DNA of 58,989 nucleotides, taken from a virus. The notes beneath the pieces were generated by a model. The model searched no databases. It was not told the origin of the DNA and was given only the letters and a program-made list of their open reading frames with translations. The position numbers were made by a program, and so were the translations under genes. The DNA lies in the IMG/VR virus record IMGVR_UViG_3300046777_001542, positions 1 to 58,989 of that record; one strand, given 5' to 3'. Positions 34,943 through 43,121 of the stretch are shown here, piece after piece (positions within the stretch are counted from its first letter, which is position 1; every line of letters begins with the position of its first letter).

Positions 34943-37132
34943 TTACGCAGTCAAATCGCCCATGAGAACCCAAGTATTAGCTGCTCTCTTAAATAATGTT
35001 GCTGATGACCAACGTGCTCTTAATGTTAAGCCTGGTGTTGCGTTTACTGTTGCTCCAGAACCAGCAATTGTTACTGCTCCTGTGTTTGTTCTTAATATAT
35101 CAATAGAGGTTCCTACTGGGTATGTGATGCCATTTGTGCCGTCTTCAGTAACTGTAATTGTAACTGCTGATCCGCCTGTGTGGTTTACCTCTAGCATTTG
35201 ATCTCTGTAGTTTGCATCTGTTATATTGAATGCTGAAGTCTTTTCAACAATTGATGTCTGTGAAGGAACTCCTTGCTTTGTCTGTGTTCCGTCTGTAAAG
35301 ACTACTCCTGCTGCTGTTAAGTTATTCACGGCAAGGTCATCTAATGATCCCTGTGTAAAATCAACTGTTGTTGCTGGCTCTGAAGTTACATCTTTAAAGA
35401 GCTTCCACTTAGAATCAGATACATCCCTTACAATACCTGCATGGTATCCTGTCTGACCATCATTATAAGCAACTACAAGACCAAGGTCTACTGAGTTACC
35501 TGAATTTTGGTGAGCAAGCTGTACTAAGTTATCTTCAATTGTAATAGATGTCGCTGATGCATTAAATGTTGTACCATTTACAGTAAGGTTACCCTGAACT
35601 GTTAATGCTCCGTCTAATGTTGTAGACTGTGCATCTGTTGTTACAAGCTTTGATGTGTCAGCAATTCCATGAACAGATGTTGTGGCATTATTATGTGTAC
35701 CAACTTCTGCTGTTGCTGTTCCAGCTGCATCATAATTTGATGCTAATCCATCTGCGTAGTTTTCTGATGCCACTGCTGCTGCATCAATTGCCTCTTGCTT
35801 TGCTGTAGCAACATTTGCTGTAGTTGCAAGAAGTGCTGTATTTGCAATTCCATGGACACCTGTTGTGTCAAGATTATGTGTATTTACTGCTGCATCTGCA
35901 TAATCTTTTGTTGCTAATGCTGCTGTATCTGCAATTCCATGGACTGTTGTTGTAGCAGATTCGTGTGATGTAAAATCTCCAGCATCTGCCTTTAAGTCTA
36001 ATGCGCTTTGTGTGGCTGTTGAGATTGGCTTATTTGCATCTGATGTATTGTCTGCATTTGCTAATCCAACCATATCTTTTGTTATTCCAGATACTGTGCC
36101 AGTAAAAGTTGGGCTTTCAATTGGAGCTTTATCATCAATTTGTGTCTGTATACCAGATGTAACTCCATTTAAATAACCAATTTCATTGCTAGCAACATCA
36201 CCTATTGATGTTGTAGAAGGCAAGCCTACTGTGCCAGTAAATATTGGTGATTCAATTGGAGCTTTATCATCTAATTGTACTTGTATTGATGATGTTACTC
36301 CATTTAAGTATCCAATTTCAGTTGATCCTACGTCGCCTATTGTTGTATTTGATGGTAGCGCTACTGATGTAGTAAATACTGGTGAGTCTATAGGGGCTTT
36401 ATCGTCTAGCTGAACTTGTATATTTGATGTTACGCCATTTACATATCCAATTTCAGTCTCTGATACGCTTCCAATTGTTGTTGTTGAAGGAAGAATAACT
36501 CCTCCAGTAAATGTTGGTGAATTTAATGGAGCCTTAAGATCTAAATCTTCTAATGCTCCCTGTACAACAGAAGCATCAGCTTTTGCTGCCAATGATGTTG
36601 CAACTGTAGATGCAAAGTTTTCATCATCATTAAGTGCTGCTGAAAGCTCTTCTAGTGTATTTAGGACTGATGGTGCTGCACCAACAATCTGAGCAAATGC
36701 TTGATCTGTGTATGACTCTGCATACATTTTTGTTGCAAGAACTGATGTATCTGCTGATACTGTAATTGTATTAGATGCATCGTTGTATGCTTTTGTAATA
36801 CCTGTTCCTGCTGTTAATGCTGTATTTACAGCATCCTGTGAAAGTTCTGTAATATCTAATTGAGCTGCTGGTACCTTACCGTTGCTATCAAGTGAAGCTA
36901 CACCATTAGGCTGTCCAAGTAGGTTATCTTCAAGATAAGCACCTACTCTATTCTCTAAATCAGATAATGGTTCGTTTGCATAAGGAAGTGCATTCCATGC
37001 TGTGCTTCCAGTTCCAAACTTAAAATAATTTGTGTCGGACTCAAGTCCAACTTCTCCTGCTGCTAGAATTGGGTTAACTAGAGCCCATTGAGCTTCTGTA
37101 CCTCTTCTTACTTGAATTCTTACTGTTGACAT
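34943..37132 (-). CDS. long tail fibre with repeated beta modules
   Basis: A 729-residue protein. I use ATG 37132; a GTG three codons upstream lies inside the ribosome binding site. The N-terminal ~60 residues (RIQVRRGTEAQWALVNPIL, GEVGLESDTNYFKFG) are the virion-anchoring module seen in many phage fibres. Residues about 215-390 hold three to four repeats of about 46 residues built on DDKAPIESPxFTGT...IGYLNGVTS. Later HGIADTA-type repeats continue the shaft, and the C-terminal ~120 residues look like a head domain. It is probably trimeric and receptor-facing. Confidence 0.8.
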   Translation of the reverse strand: MSTVRIQVRRGTEAQWALVNPILAAGEVGLESDTNYFKFGTGSTAWNALPYANEPLSDLENRVGAYLEDNLLGQPNGVASLDSNGKVPAAQLDITELSQDAVNTALTAGTGITKAYNDASNTITVSADTSVLATKMYAESYTDQAFAQIVGAAPSVLNTLEELSAALNDDENFASTVATSLAAKADASVVQGALEDLDLKAPLNSPTFTGGVILPSTTTIGSVSETEIGYVNGVTSNIQVQLDDKAPIDSPVFTTSVALPSNTTIGDVGSTEIGYLNGVTSSIQVQLDDKAPIESPIFTGTVGLPSTTSIGDVASNEIGYLNGVTSGIQTQIDDKAPIESPTFTGTVSGITKDMVGLANADNTSDANKPISTATQSALDLKADAGDFTSHESATTTVHGIADTAALATKDYADAAVNTHNLDTTGVHGIANTALLATTANVATAKQEAIDAAAVASENYADGLASNYDAAGTATAEVGTHNNATTSVHGIADTSKLVTTDAQSTTLDGALTVQGNLTVNGTTFNASATSITIEDNLVQLAHQNSGNSVDLGLVVAYNDGQTGYHAGIVRDVSDSKWKLFKDVTSEPATTVDFTQGSLDDLAVNNLTAAGVVFTDGTQTKQGVPSQTSIVEKTSAFNITDANYRDQMLEVNHTGGSAVTITVTEDGTNGITYPVGTSIDILRTNTGAVTIAGSGATVNATPGLTLRARWSSATLFKRAANTWVLMGDLTA

Positions 37133-37164
37133 ATTTGCCACCCCTAATTTAGACTTATTTTGTA

Positions 37165-37173
37165 ATTATAGCA
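37165..37173 (-). promoter_or_regulatory. extended -10 promoter for long tail fibre
   Basis: The minus strand reads TGCTATAAT, followed by TACAAAATAAG and the ribosome binding site AGGGGTGG. There is no -35 match. Confidence 0.5.
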
Positions 37174-37193
37174 TCATAAAAATTCAAAAACAA

Positions 37194-37583
37194 TTAAGCA
37201 ATTGTTCCTGAATCAAAAGTCATGCTATAGTTGGTAGTGCTTGTATCTCCACCGTCTGCAAATTTTGTAGCTGTATTATTGACTCCATTTGCATAGACTG
37301 TGTATATTGGCTGACCATCGAAATCTATGGCTAAACCAATATCCATAAATGTTAATGCTCCTGTATCTTCAAGGGCATCTTCTAAAAGAGCAATCTCTTT
37401 CCAAACTCCGCCAACCTGGATCTTTAATCGTCCAGTTGAGGAATCATAAGCTAGGGGTGTTGAATTAATGACAAGATTGTCTACATTTACTTCAGAAGCA
37501 AATGTTGCTGCTCCTGCAATTGTTGCCGTGCCTGCGACATTTAAGCCGTTTTTTACTCTAAAGTTTTTATCTACTGTTGCCAT
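37194..37583 (-). CDS. short fibre-like structural protein
   Basis: A 129-residue protein from ATG 37583. It begins MATVDKNFRVKNGLNVAGTA, the same opening as the 604-residue fibre upstream (MATVNKNFRIKQGLVVEG), so it shares that protein's N-terminal anchor. The rest (YDSSTGRLKIQVGGVWKEIA) is beta-rich. It is probably a short accessory fibre or a truncated paralogue lacking the shaft. Confidence 0.65.
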   Translation of the reverse strand: MATVDKNFRVKNGLNVAGTATIAGAATFASEVNVDNLVINSTPLAYDSSTGRLKIQVGGVWKEIALLEDALEDTGALTFMDIGLAIDFDGQPIYTVYANGVNNTATKFADGGDTSTTNYSMTFDSGTIA

Positions 37584-37649
37584 TTAAGTTCACATATCCC
37601 CTAATGTTATTTGGTGGGGTTTTGAAAGGACCCCTTACCTTTTATTCAA

Positions 37650-39464
37650 TTATGCGTTAAAGACTGTACCAGCTACAGTAATTGTTGAATCGTCTACTGG
37701 AGTTACTCTGATTCGGCAATGAGTTGCATCTACATCTGCTGTAATTGTTCCTCTTGAACCATTTGTTCCAACGATTGCATATTCTGTAATTGCTACGTTG
37801 CCAGATGAATCTAGTGTTACTAGAATCTCTGAAATTTCATTGTGTGTTCCGTTGTCAATCTTAACCAAGAACTTACCTGATTTAAATGATGACTTATTGA
37901 ATTGGTATGCTGTTACAGGGACTGAGCCTAGAGAAGTTACTCTAGATGCCACCTGCTTTGCAACATCATTTATGTTTAGATCTGTAAATGGTGTTGTTGC
38001 ATTTAGAACATTATCGAGTGCTGTCTGAGCTGTTGCTTCTGCATCTGCCTGTGCATCGTCTACATAACCCTGTGTTGCAACTCTTTCTGAATCTACATAT
38101 TGAAGGTTTGTTCCAGCATAGATATTTGAACCTTCAAGGCGGAGGCTTCCAGTATCTGTAGTTAGTACAACATCGCCACCTACACCTGCAGTAAGTCTAA
38201 CATCATCTTGTGCATAGAGTCTAATGTCGTCAGCATTAATTGTAACGTCATCTCCATCAATATTCTCAATAACAAGAGTGCCGCCATCATCATAAATTCG
38301 ACCTATTGAGCCAATGCTAATTTCATTTGCTGTAATATCATTAGCAGCAAAATTACCATCGACATTACGCTTTACAACTGTATCTGGTGTGTTATCTGAT
38401 GTTGCGGAACCACCAACTGCATCAATTGCACGTTGGTTAGTAAAGTAAAGATTTGATCCTTCTGCTACATCATCTGTATCTAGGCCAGTTACGGAAATGG
38501 TTGATCCTGTAATATCAATGTTTGCGCCTGCAGTTAATGTATCCTGCTTTCCTGCAGCGACATCTTGAAGGTCTTGAATAACATCTGGATTTGACTGAAG
38601 TGCATCTGCCAATTCCTTAAGTGTGTCAAGAGTTGAAGGTGCTGAATTTACTAAATCTGCAACTGCTTCATCAGTATAAGTATTTGCTCTTCCTTCTGCA
38701 AGGCCGATTTCTGTATTTGTCTTGTATGCTGACCAAGACTTGTCTGTAGCGGTTGAAGTGTCATCAATCTTGTTGTCTGCATAAGTTTCTGCATTAGACT
38801 GTGCCAAACCAATTTCTGTGTTTGTTTTGTATGCTGACCAAACCTGTGTTGAAGAGTTTGAGGAATCATTTATTAATGCATCTGCATATGTCTGAGCATC
38901 TTCTAACGCTCCTGCTGCAGCATTATCTGCATATGTTTCTGTTGCGTATCCTGCAAGATCTGCTGACTTAAGGTAGCCATAACCACCAACTGTTGTGTCT
39001 AATGATGATGTTGGTGTGTATGACTGCAATGCAGTGTCTGTGTAGTCTTCTGCATTTCCCTGTGCTGCTAATGCAGAGCCTGCTGTATCATAGGCAATAT
39101 TTGCACGAGCTACTTCATCTGCAATTGCATCTGAAATATTTGTTGTTGTTGCAAATCCATAAGAACCAGTTAAATCTGTTGCAATTCCTTCAACATCAAC
39201 ATTAAGGTTATCATCACCGTTTGTGAATAAATAATCTCCTGCCATTTCTCCAGCAAGCAAGTTTTGATTAAGAGATAAAGCTCCTGCACTATTTACGGAA
39301 AGGTTTCCTAATACGGACTTTACAAGTGTTTCTCCACCAATGAGGTTGAGAATATATTGATCTCCACCTGTCTCTGTAAGTATGTTTTGGCCACCGATTG
39401 TACCTGTTGAGCCTTCAACAACGAGACCTTGTTTAATTCTAAAATTCTTATTTACTGTTGCCAT
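37650..39464 (-). CDS. tail fibre protein with coiled/beta repeats
   Basis: A 604-residue protein from ATG 39464 with AAGGGGG upstream; a TTG two codons earlier lies within that site. After the MATVNKNFRIKQGL anchor come Ala/Asp/Thr-rich shaft segments. These include two copies of SAYKTNTEIGLA followed by AETYAD or ANTYTD, and a DLVNSAPSTLDTLKELADAL segment shared with other fibres in this region. C-terminally there is a beta-helix-like stretch (GDVTINADDIRLYAQDDVRL) and a terminal domain. This composition is typical of trimeric tail fibres. Confidence 0.78.
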   Translation of the reverse strand: MATVNKNFRIKQGLVVEGSTGTIGGQNILTETGGDQYILNLIGGETLVKSVLGNLSVNSAGALSLNQNLLAGEMAGDYLFTNGDDNLNVDVEGIATDLTGSYGFATTTNISDAIADEVARANIAYDTAGSALAAQGNAEDYTDTALQSYTPTSSLDTTVGGYGYLKSADLAGYATETYADNAAAGALEDAQTYADALINDSSNSSTQVWSAYKTNTEIGLAQSNAETYADNKIDDTSTATDKSWSAYKTNTEIGLAEGRANTYTDEAVADLVNSAPSTLDTLKELADALQSNPDVIQDLQDVAAGKQDTLTAGANIDITGSTISVTGLDTDDVAEGSNLYFTNQRAIDAVGGSATSDNTPDTVVKRNVDGNFAANDITANEISIGSIGRIYDDGGTLVIENIDGDDVTINADDIRLYAQDDVRLTAGVGGDVVLTTDTGSLRLEGSNIYAGTNLQYVDSERVATQGYVDDAQADAEATAQTALDNVLNATTPFTDLNINDVAKQVASRVTSLGSVPVTAYQFNKSSFKSGKFLVKIDNGTHNEISEILVTLDSSGNVAITEYAIVGTNGSRGTITADVDATHCRIRVTPVDDSTITVAGTVFNA

Positions 39465-39478
39465 TTGCAACCCCCTTG

Positions 39479-40030
39479 TTAAGCCTTAAGCGCTGTTCTG
39501 TAGTATCTGACTGTTACCTCAGATGTTACAGGAGTAACGCATAGACTAATTATACCTGAATTTTCTTCAAATGTGACTGAGGCTATGTTATTATCTGTGT
39601 TTGAGATAATGTTAGACTCTGCTACATTTATGTTGCTACCATCATTTAAAACAACAAGAGATGAAGAAATATATTCGTTACCTCTTGAAATCTGTAGTTC
39701 GTACTTTACTGTTCTATACAAAGTTTTTGAAAAATCATCAATTACCGTCTTGTTCTCTATGCCATTGATAACAAGATCATTGTTACCTTCTAGGCCAAGG
39801 AGAACATCTCCAGCATCTGTTGAGTTTTCAAGAGATGTAATAGCGGCGGCTACTGCTGATACTCTGTATTCTAGTGAATCAGGATCTGTTGAGCCATCTA
39901 TTCCGACTTTTGTTTGAATTGCTTCAAGAGCATCATTGATGTCTGTGTGAAGCTGTGCGTGACCAGATAAAGAATCTGTTGCTGCTGGGTTTGATAAATT
40001 ATCTAGACTTTCTGGAAAATCTGTTGCCAT
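39479..40030 (-). CDS. fibre/baseplate protein with common N-terminal anchor
   Basis: A 183-residue protein from ATG 40030 with GGAGG upstream. It begins MATDFPESLDNLSNPAATDS and continues HAQLHTDINDALEAIQTKVG, an N-terminal module often seen on phage fibre proteins. The remainder is a small beta-rich domain ending VTVRYYRTALKA. It probably attaches to, or is a short fibre of, the tail tip. Confidence 0.65.
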   Translation of the reverse strand: MATDFPESLDNLSNPAATDSLSGHAQLHTDINDALEAIQTKVGIDGSTDPDSLEYRVSAVAAAITSLENSTDAGDVLLGLEGNNDLVINGIENKTVIDDFSKTLYRTVKYELQISRGNEYISSSLVVLNDGSNINVAESNIISNTDNNIASVTFEENSGIISLCVTPVTSEVTVRYYRTALKA

Positions 40031-40059
40031 GTTGCCTCCATGCGGTGTAACCTTATCTA

Positions 40060-40065
40060 ATTATA
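40060..40065 (-). promoter_or_regulatory. -10 element before 183-residue fibre gene
   Basis: TATAAT on the minus strand in the gap between two genes, about 30 nt before the ATG and upstream of GGAGG. It is part of a recurring GATATAATTA pattern. Confidence 0.4.
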
Positions 40066-40083
40066 TCGTATATTTTATTAGGG

Positions 40084-40308
40084 CTACCACTTTTTTAGTG
40101 GACATTCCGCATATTTTATTTTTGTTTTAGCTTTCATTACACAGCCACACTCTTTGCATTGTGTTGTAAGACTTATGAATCTTGGACACTCTTTGCATAT
40201 AGACAGTTTTGCAGCCGCTTCTTCATCAGAGACATATTCGGTTCTAGGATTTAATATATCCCATGGCCTTGTGTCTCCAAGCTTTTCTTTGTAGCTTTCC
40301 CATGTCAT
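40084..40308 (-). CDS. small zinc-ribbon-like protein
   Basis: A 74-residue protein from ATG 40308, sharing one base with the stop of the Hint fibre gene. Six cysteines in the pattern CKECP...CKECGC...CP are arranged as a treble-clef or ribbon (SICKECPRFISLTTQCKECG, then AECPLKKW). From memory, similar small Cys proteins occur beside fibre genes in aquatic phages. It may be a folding or assembly helper. No catalytic role is implied. Confidence 0.7.
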   Translation of the reverse strand: MTWESYKEKLGDTRPWDILNPRTEYVSDEEAAAKLSICKECPRFISLTTQCKECGCVMKAKTKIKYAECPLKKW

Positions 40309-43112
40309 TATGTAACATTTGCCTTTACGTTGTGAGTTAACATATTCTCTGTGAATAGTACATCTTGGTCTTCTGTATCAAATAGGTATACTGTTGCTGC
40401 TTCTTCAATTGTATCCTTTTGAATAACATCTACCCATGCTAGATTTTCAACAGAATCTCCAGTTCTCTTAAGCACCTTCCATCCAATTTGAATATCTCCA
40501 GCTACAGCAAATCTCTTTGTAGATCCATCATCAACCAAAATGTGGTGTTCTGATGTGTACTTATCTCCATTTATAACAATTAGTGTAGAAACATTTCTCA
40601 TGGCTCTGGCTGATGTCACAACTGTATTTAGCATTTCAACTGGAGTTAATGTATCTGCGCTCCATGCGTCTAGTGTGTATGCAGTTTCATCTGTAGTTAG
40701 CTCATTAAATCTTATTGAGTGTACTATATCTCCAACTATAATTTCTTCCGCTGGTACTGGACCATTAGGTGTAGATATTAATGTTGAAGCTGCTATACAG
40801 CCTCCGCCACCGCCACTAGCAAAGTATGGCGGGAAGAATGGTGGGAAGTGAGGTGGTGTAAACGCAAAGTATGGGTATCCGCTAAAGTATGGCGGGAAGA
40901 ATGGTGGGAAGTGAGGTGGGAAGAATGGTGGGAAGTGAGGTGGGAAGAATGGCGGGAAGAATGGTGGGAAGTGAGGTGGGAAGAATGGCGGGAAGAATGG
41001 TGGGAAGTGAGGTGGTGTAAACGCAACTGTTGCACATGCAGCATTAGCGGCGGCGGCAAGAGCGCCAGCTTCAGTTTCTCTATAAACTGTATATGTAGAT
41101 GTTCTTGAACCAGTAGAGAATGTATCTGTTGGCATTGTTGATGCAGTAAATGGGCCAGTTACTTGTGGTGAAGTAACATAATATCCATTTTGAACATCGC
41201 ATACAGAATATCCTCTATAATATGTGACTGTTGTTGGTTCAACATATCCACAATCTGCTGAATTCCATGTCCAATAAATTGTTGACTGATAAACTTTATC
41301 GCCATAGGTTGGTGATCCAGTACAATCTCTATAAATACCTTGAGCAATTCCATTTAAATAATATTCTTCTCTGTATCCATAAATTGGTCTTGACCAAGGC
41401 ATTTTTGTTGTTCCAGTACAATCATATCCATAATCAGTTCCGTTGTTATATTGAGTACATGCACCCCAAGTTGCTACTGGGGCTGGTGCTGAAGGATATA
41501 CGGTATTAGATGTTACTGGTCCTGCTGATCCAGCACTATTGCTTGCAGTAACTTTACATCTTAATCCTCTTCCATCTGCCCAAGAAGCAGTTGTTATAGA
41601 TGAATCACTACCAACATTTATCCAAACTGATCCTTGATCGTTATATTCCCAGTTATATGAGTAAGATGTAGGATTATTATTCCATGTTCCAACACTTGAA
41701 ACAGACCAACTTCTTTCAGATCCTGAAATTACAGGGTATCCTCCAGCCCATGTTGGTGCAATAACTGTAGGCGGCTTAACAACTGATTGAGCTGAGTTGC
41801 TGCTTGCTACTGGTGTGGTTAATGTTAAATCAGTTAATAAAAGCTGAACTGTACATGATATTGCTTTATTATCATAAGCGGTTGTATCGTAAAGATTAAT
41901 TGTATCTGATTCATATATGAATATATCGTCTATTGGTGAACCGTCTGCAAACCATTCATATATATATGAATATATTGATGAAGTATTTGTCCATGTTCCT
42001 GTTGTTGCAGAGAATGATCTGCCATCAGATGTTGATACTGATGGAGCTACTGTATTTACTGGCTTTGCCACAGCTGGATATGTAATTGTAAGTCCTGGTG
42101 TTGAGCTCCAAGATGTTTCATCAAATCTAGGTGCTGTTCCATTAACAGTTATAGTAAATGAACCATATGTTGTTCCGCCAATTCCAATTTGGTCAATATC
42201 ATAAGATGTTTGAGTTGGGCTATTTAATGTTGAGCTTGCATATACTTCTGATCCATTATATATTATCCATGATGTAGGCTGTATTAGGTTTAATGACCAA
42301 CTTAATCTTCCTCCCCAAGAGAAAGATTCCATAGTTGTTGTAACACTTGGCTTATTTGGCTTTAGGTCATTAACTGATCCGTTTTTACCATAACCAGTTA
42401 CTGTCATTCCGCTTACATTTGATGTATTTAATGGATTAAGCAATAATCCAATAGTCCCATCAGCATTGCCAGTATCAAATGTATATGTATTGACATCTCC
42501 TAAACGGTTTACTTCAGTAAATTGAACTTCTGGTCCTTGATATTGTAGGTAAAAATCATTTGCTCCAACTGGCTTAACCCAATCCAGTTTGACAACACCG
42601 TTTTCTACAACTGTAACAGTTAAGCTTGTTAATTTTTGTGGGGCTATAAGAGGAGTGGCTAATGTATAAACTGGCTCTTTAGTATCTCCATATTGATTTG
42701 TTGCAGTAACTTTACATCTTACAACATATCCAACATATTTAAGTGTTTTATTTGAATCCCACTCATCTTCATTTAAGAATAATGAATTTTCTGTCTTGCC
42801 AGGAATATCGGACCAGCTTAATGTAGAGAAAGAATGTGGAGCTTTTTGCCATTGATATTTATATGATGTCGGACTATTTTCCCATGTTCCAGTTGAAACA
42901 GATATAGTTTCCTGAGCTCCATACAAATAGTTGTCTGGCTGTAAAGATATAGTTGGAAGAACTGTATTCTTAGGAGTTAAATCATTTACTGGCTTCCAGG
43001 CAGTGCCATCCCAAATAAATACAGCCTTACTATCCTTCCATGTAGTACCGTCATATACCTTGATCTTTTTAAACGGATTCCATGAGGAATTGTTCCAAAT
43101 ATTTAGTGGCAT
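40308..43112 (-). CDS. large fibre: Ig/FN3 modules, FPP repeats and C-terminal Hint domain
   Basis: A 934-residue protein from ATG 43112 with AGGAGA upstream. Residues ~1-45 are a WNGTAW-type anchor (VFIWDGTAWKPVNDL). About 45-560 is a chain of Ig/FN3-like modules with recurring GTWxNxPTSYxYxW. About 693-765 is an aromatic-Pro-Pro tract (HFPPFFPP units). A SGGGGG linker then leads to Cys ~772, which opens a Hint domain: CIAASTLISTPNGPVPAEE and VGDIV, the TSEHHILV motif, and C-terminal NMLTHN. The Hint domain has the Cys1, TxxH and HN marks of autoprocessing, but is followed by VKANVT instead of a Cys/Ser/Thr extein. Self-cleavage or transfer at the repeat/Hint junction is likely. Confidence 0.8.
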   Translation of the reverse strand: MPLNIWNNSSWNPFKKIKVYDGTTWKDSKAVFIWDGTAWKPVNDLTPKNTVLPTISLQPDNYLYGAQETISVSTGTWENSPTSYKYQWQKAPHSFSTLSWSDIPGKTENSLFLNEDEWDSNKTLKYVGYVVRCKVTATNQYGDTKEPVYTLATPLIAPQKLTSLTVTVVENGVVKLDWVKPVGANDFYLQYQGPEVQFTEVNRLGDVNTYTFDTGNADGTIGLLLNPLNTSNVSGMTVTGYGKNGSVNDLKPNKPSVTTTMESFSWGGRLSWSLNLIQPTSWIIYNGSEVYASSTLNSPTQTSYDIDQIGIGGTTYGSFTITVNGTAPRFDETSWSSTPGLTITYPAVAKPVNTVAPSVSTSDGRSFSATTGTWTNTSSIYSYIYEWFADGSPIDDIFIYESDTINLYDTTAYDNKAISCTVQLLLTDLTLTTPVASSNSAQSVVKPPTVIAPTWAGGYPVISGSERSWSVSSVGTWNNNPTSYSYNWEYNDQGSVWINVGSDSSITTASWADGRGLRCKVTASNSAGSAGPVTSNTVYPSAPAPVATWGACTQYNNGTDYGYDCTGTTKMPWSRPIYGYREEYYLNGIAQGIYRDCTGSPTYGDKVYQSTIYWTWNSADCGYVEPTTVTYYRGYSVCDVQNGYYVTSPQVTGPFTASTMPTDTFSTGSRTSTYTVYRETEAGALAAAANAACATVAFTPPHFPPFFPPFFPPHFPPFFPPFFPPHFPPFFPPHFPPFFPPYFSGYPYFAFTPPHFPPFFPPYFASGGGGGCIAASTLISTPNGPVPAEEIIVGDIVHSIRFNELTTDETAYTLDAWSADTLTPVEMLNTVVTSARAMRNVSTLIVINGDKYTSEHHILVDDGSTKRFAVAGDIQIGWKVLKRTGDSVENLAWVDVIQKDTIEEAATVYLFDTEDQDVLFTENMLTHNVKANVT
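40822..41031 (-). repeat. second FPP-repeat array, 30-60 bp units
   Basis: Tandem copies of a GGTGGGAAGAATGG-type unit (plus-strand view) code HFPPFFPP units. They share the [13 protein letters not shown] spacer and most bases with the array at 34,036-34,325. The two arrays are in different genes 6.5 kb apart, which suggests copying between them. Confidence 0.85.
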
Positions 43113-43121
43113 CTATATCTC

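Noticed and set aside
37600-37640. Terminator hairpin (GGGG/CCCC) after the 604-residue fibre
   Set aside because: Only about five pairs and no U-tract; too weak to list as a feature.
40848-41108. Plus-strand frame over the second FPP array
   Set aside because: Same repeat effect; the opposite strand codes a continuous 934-residue fibre.
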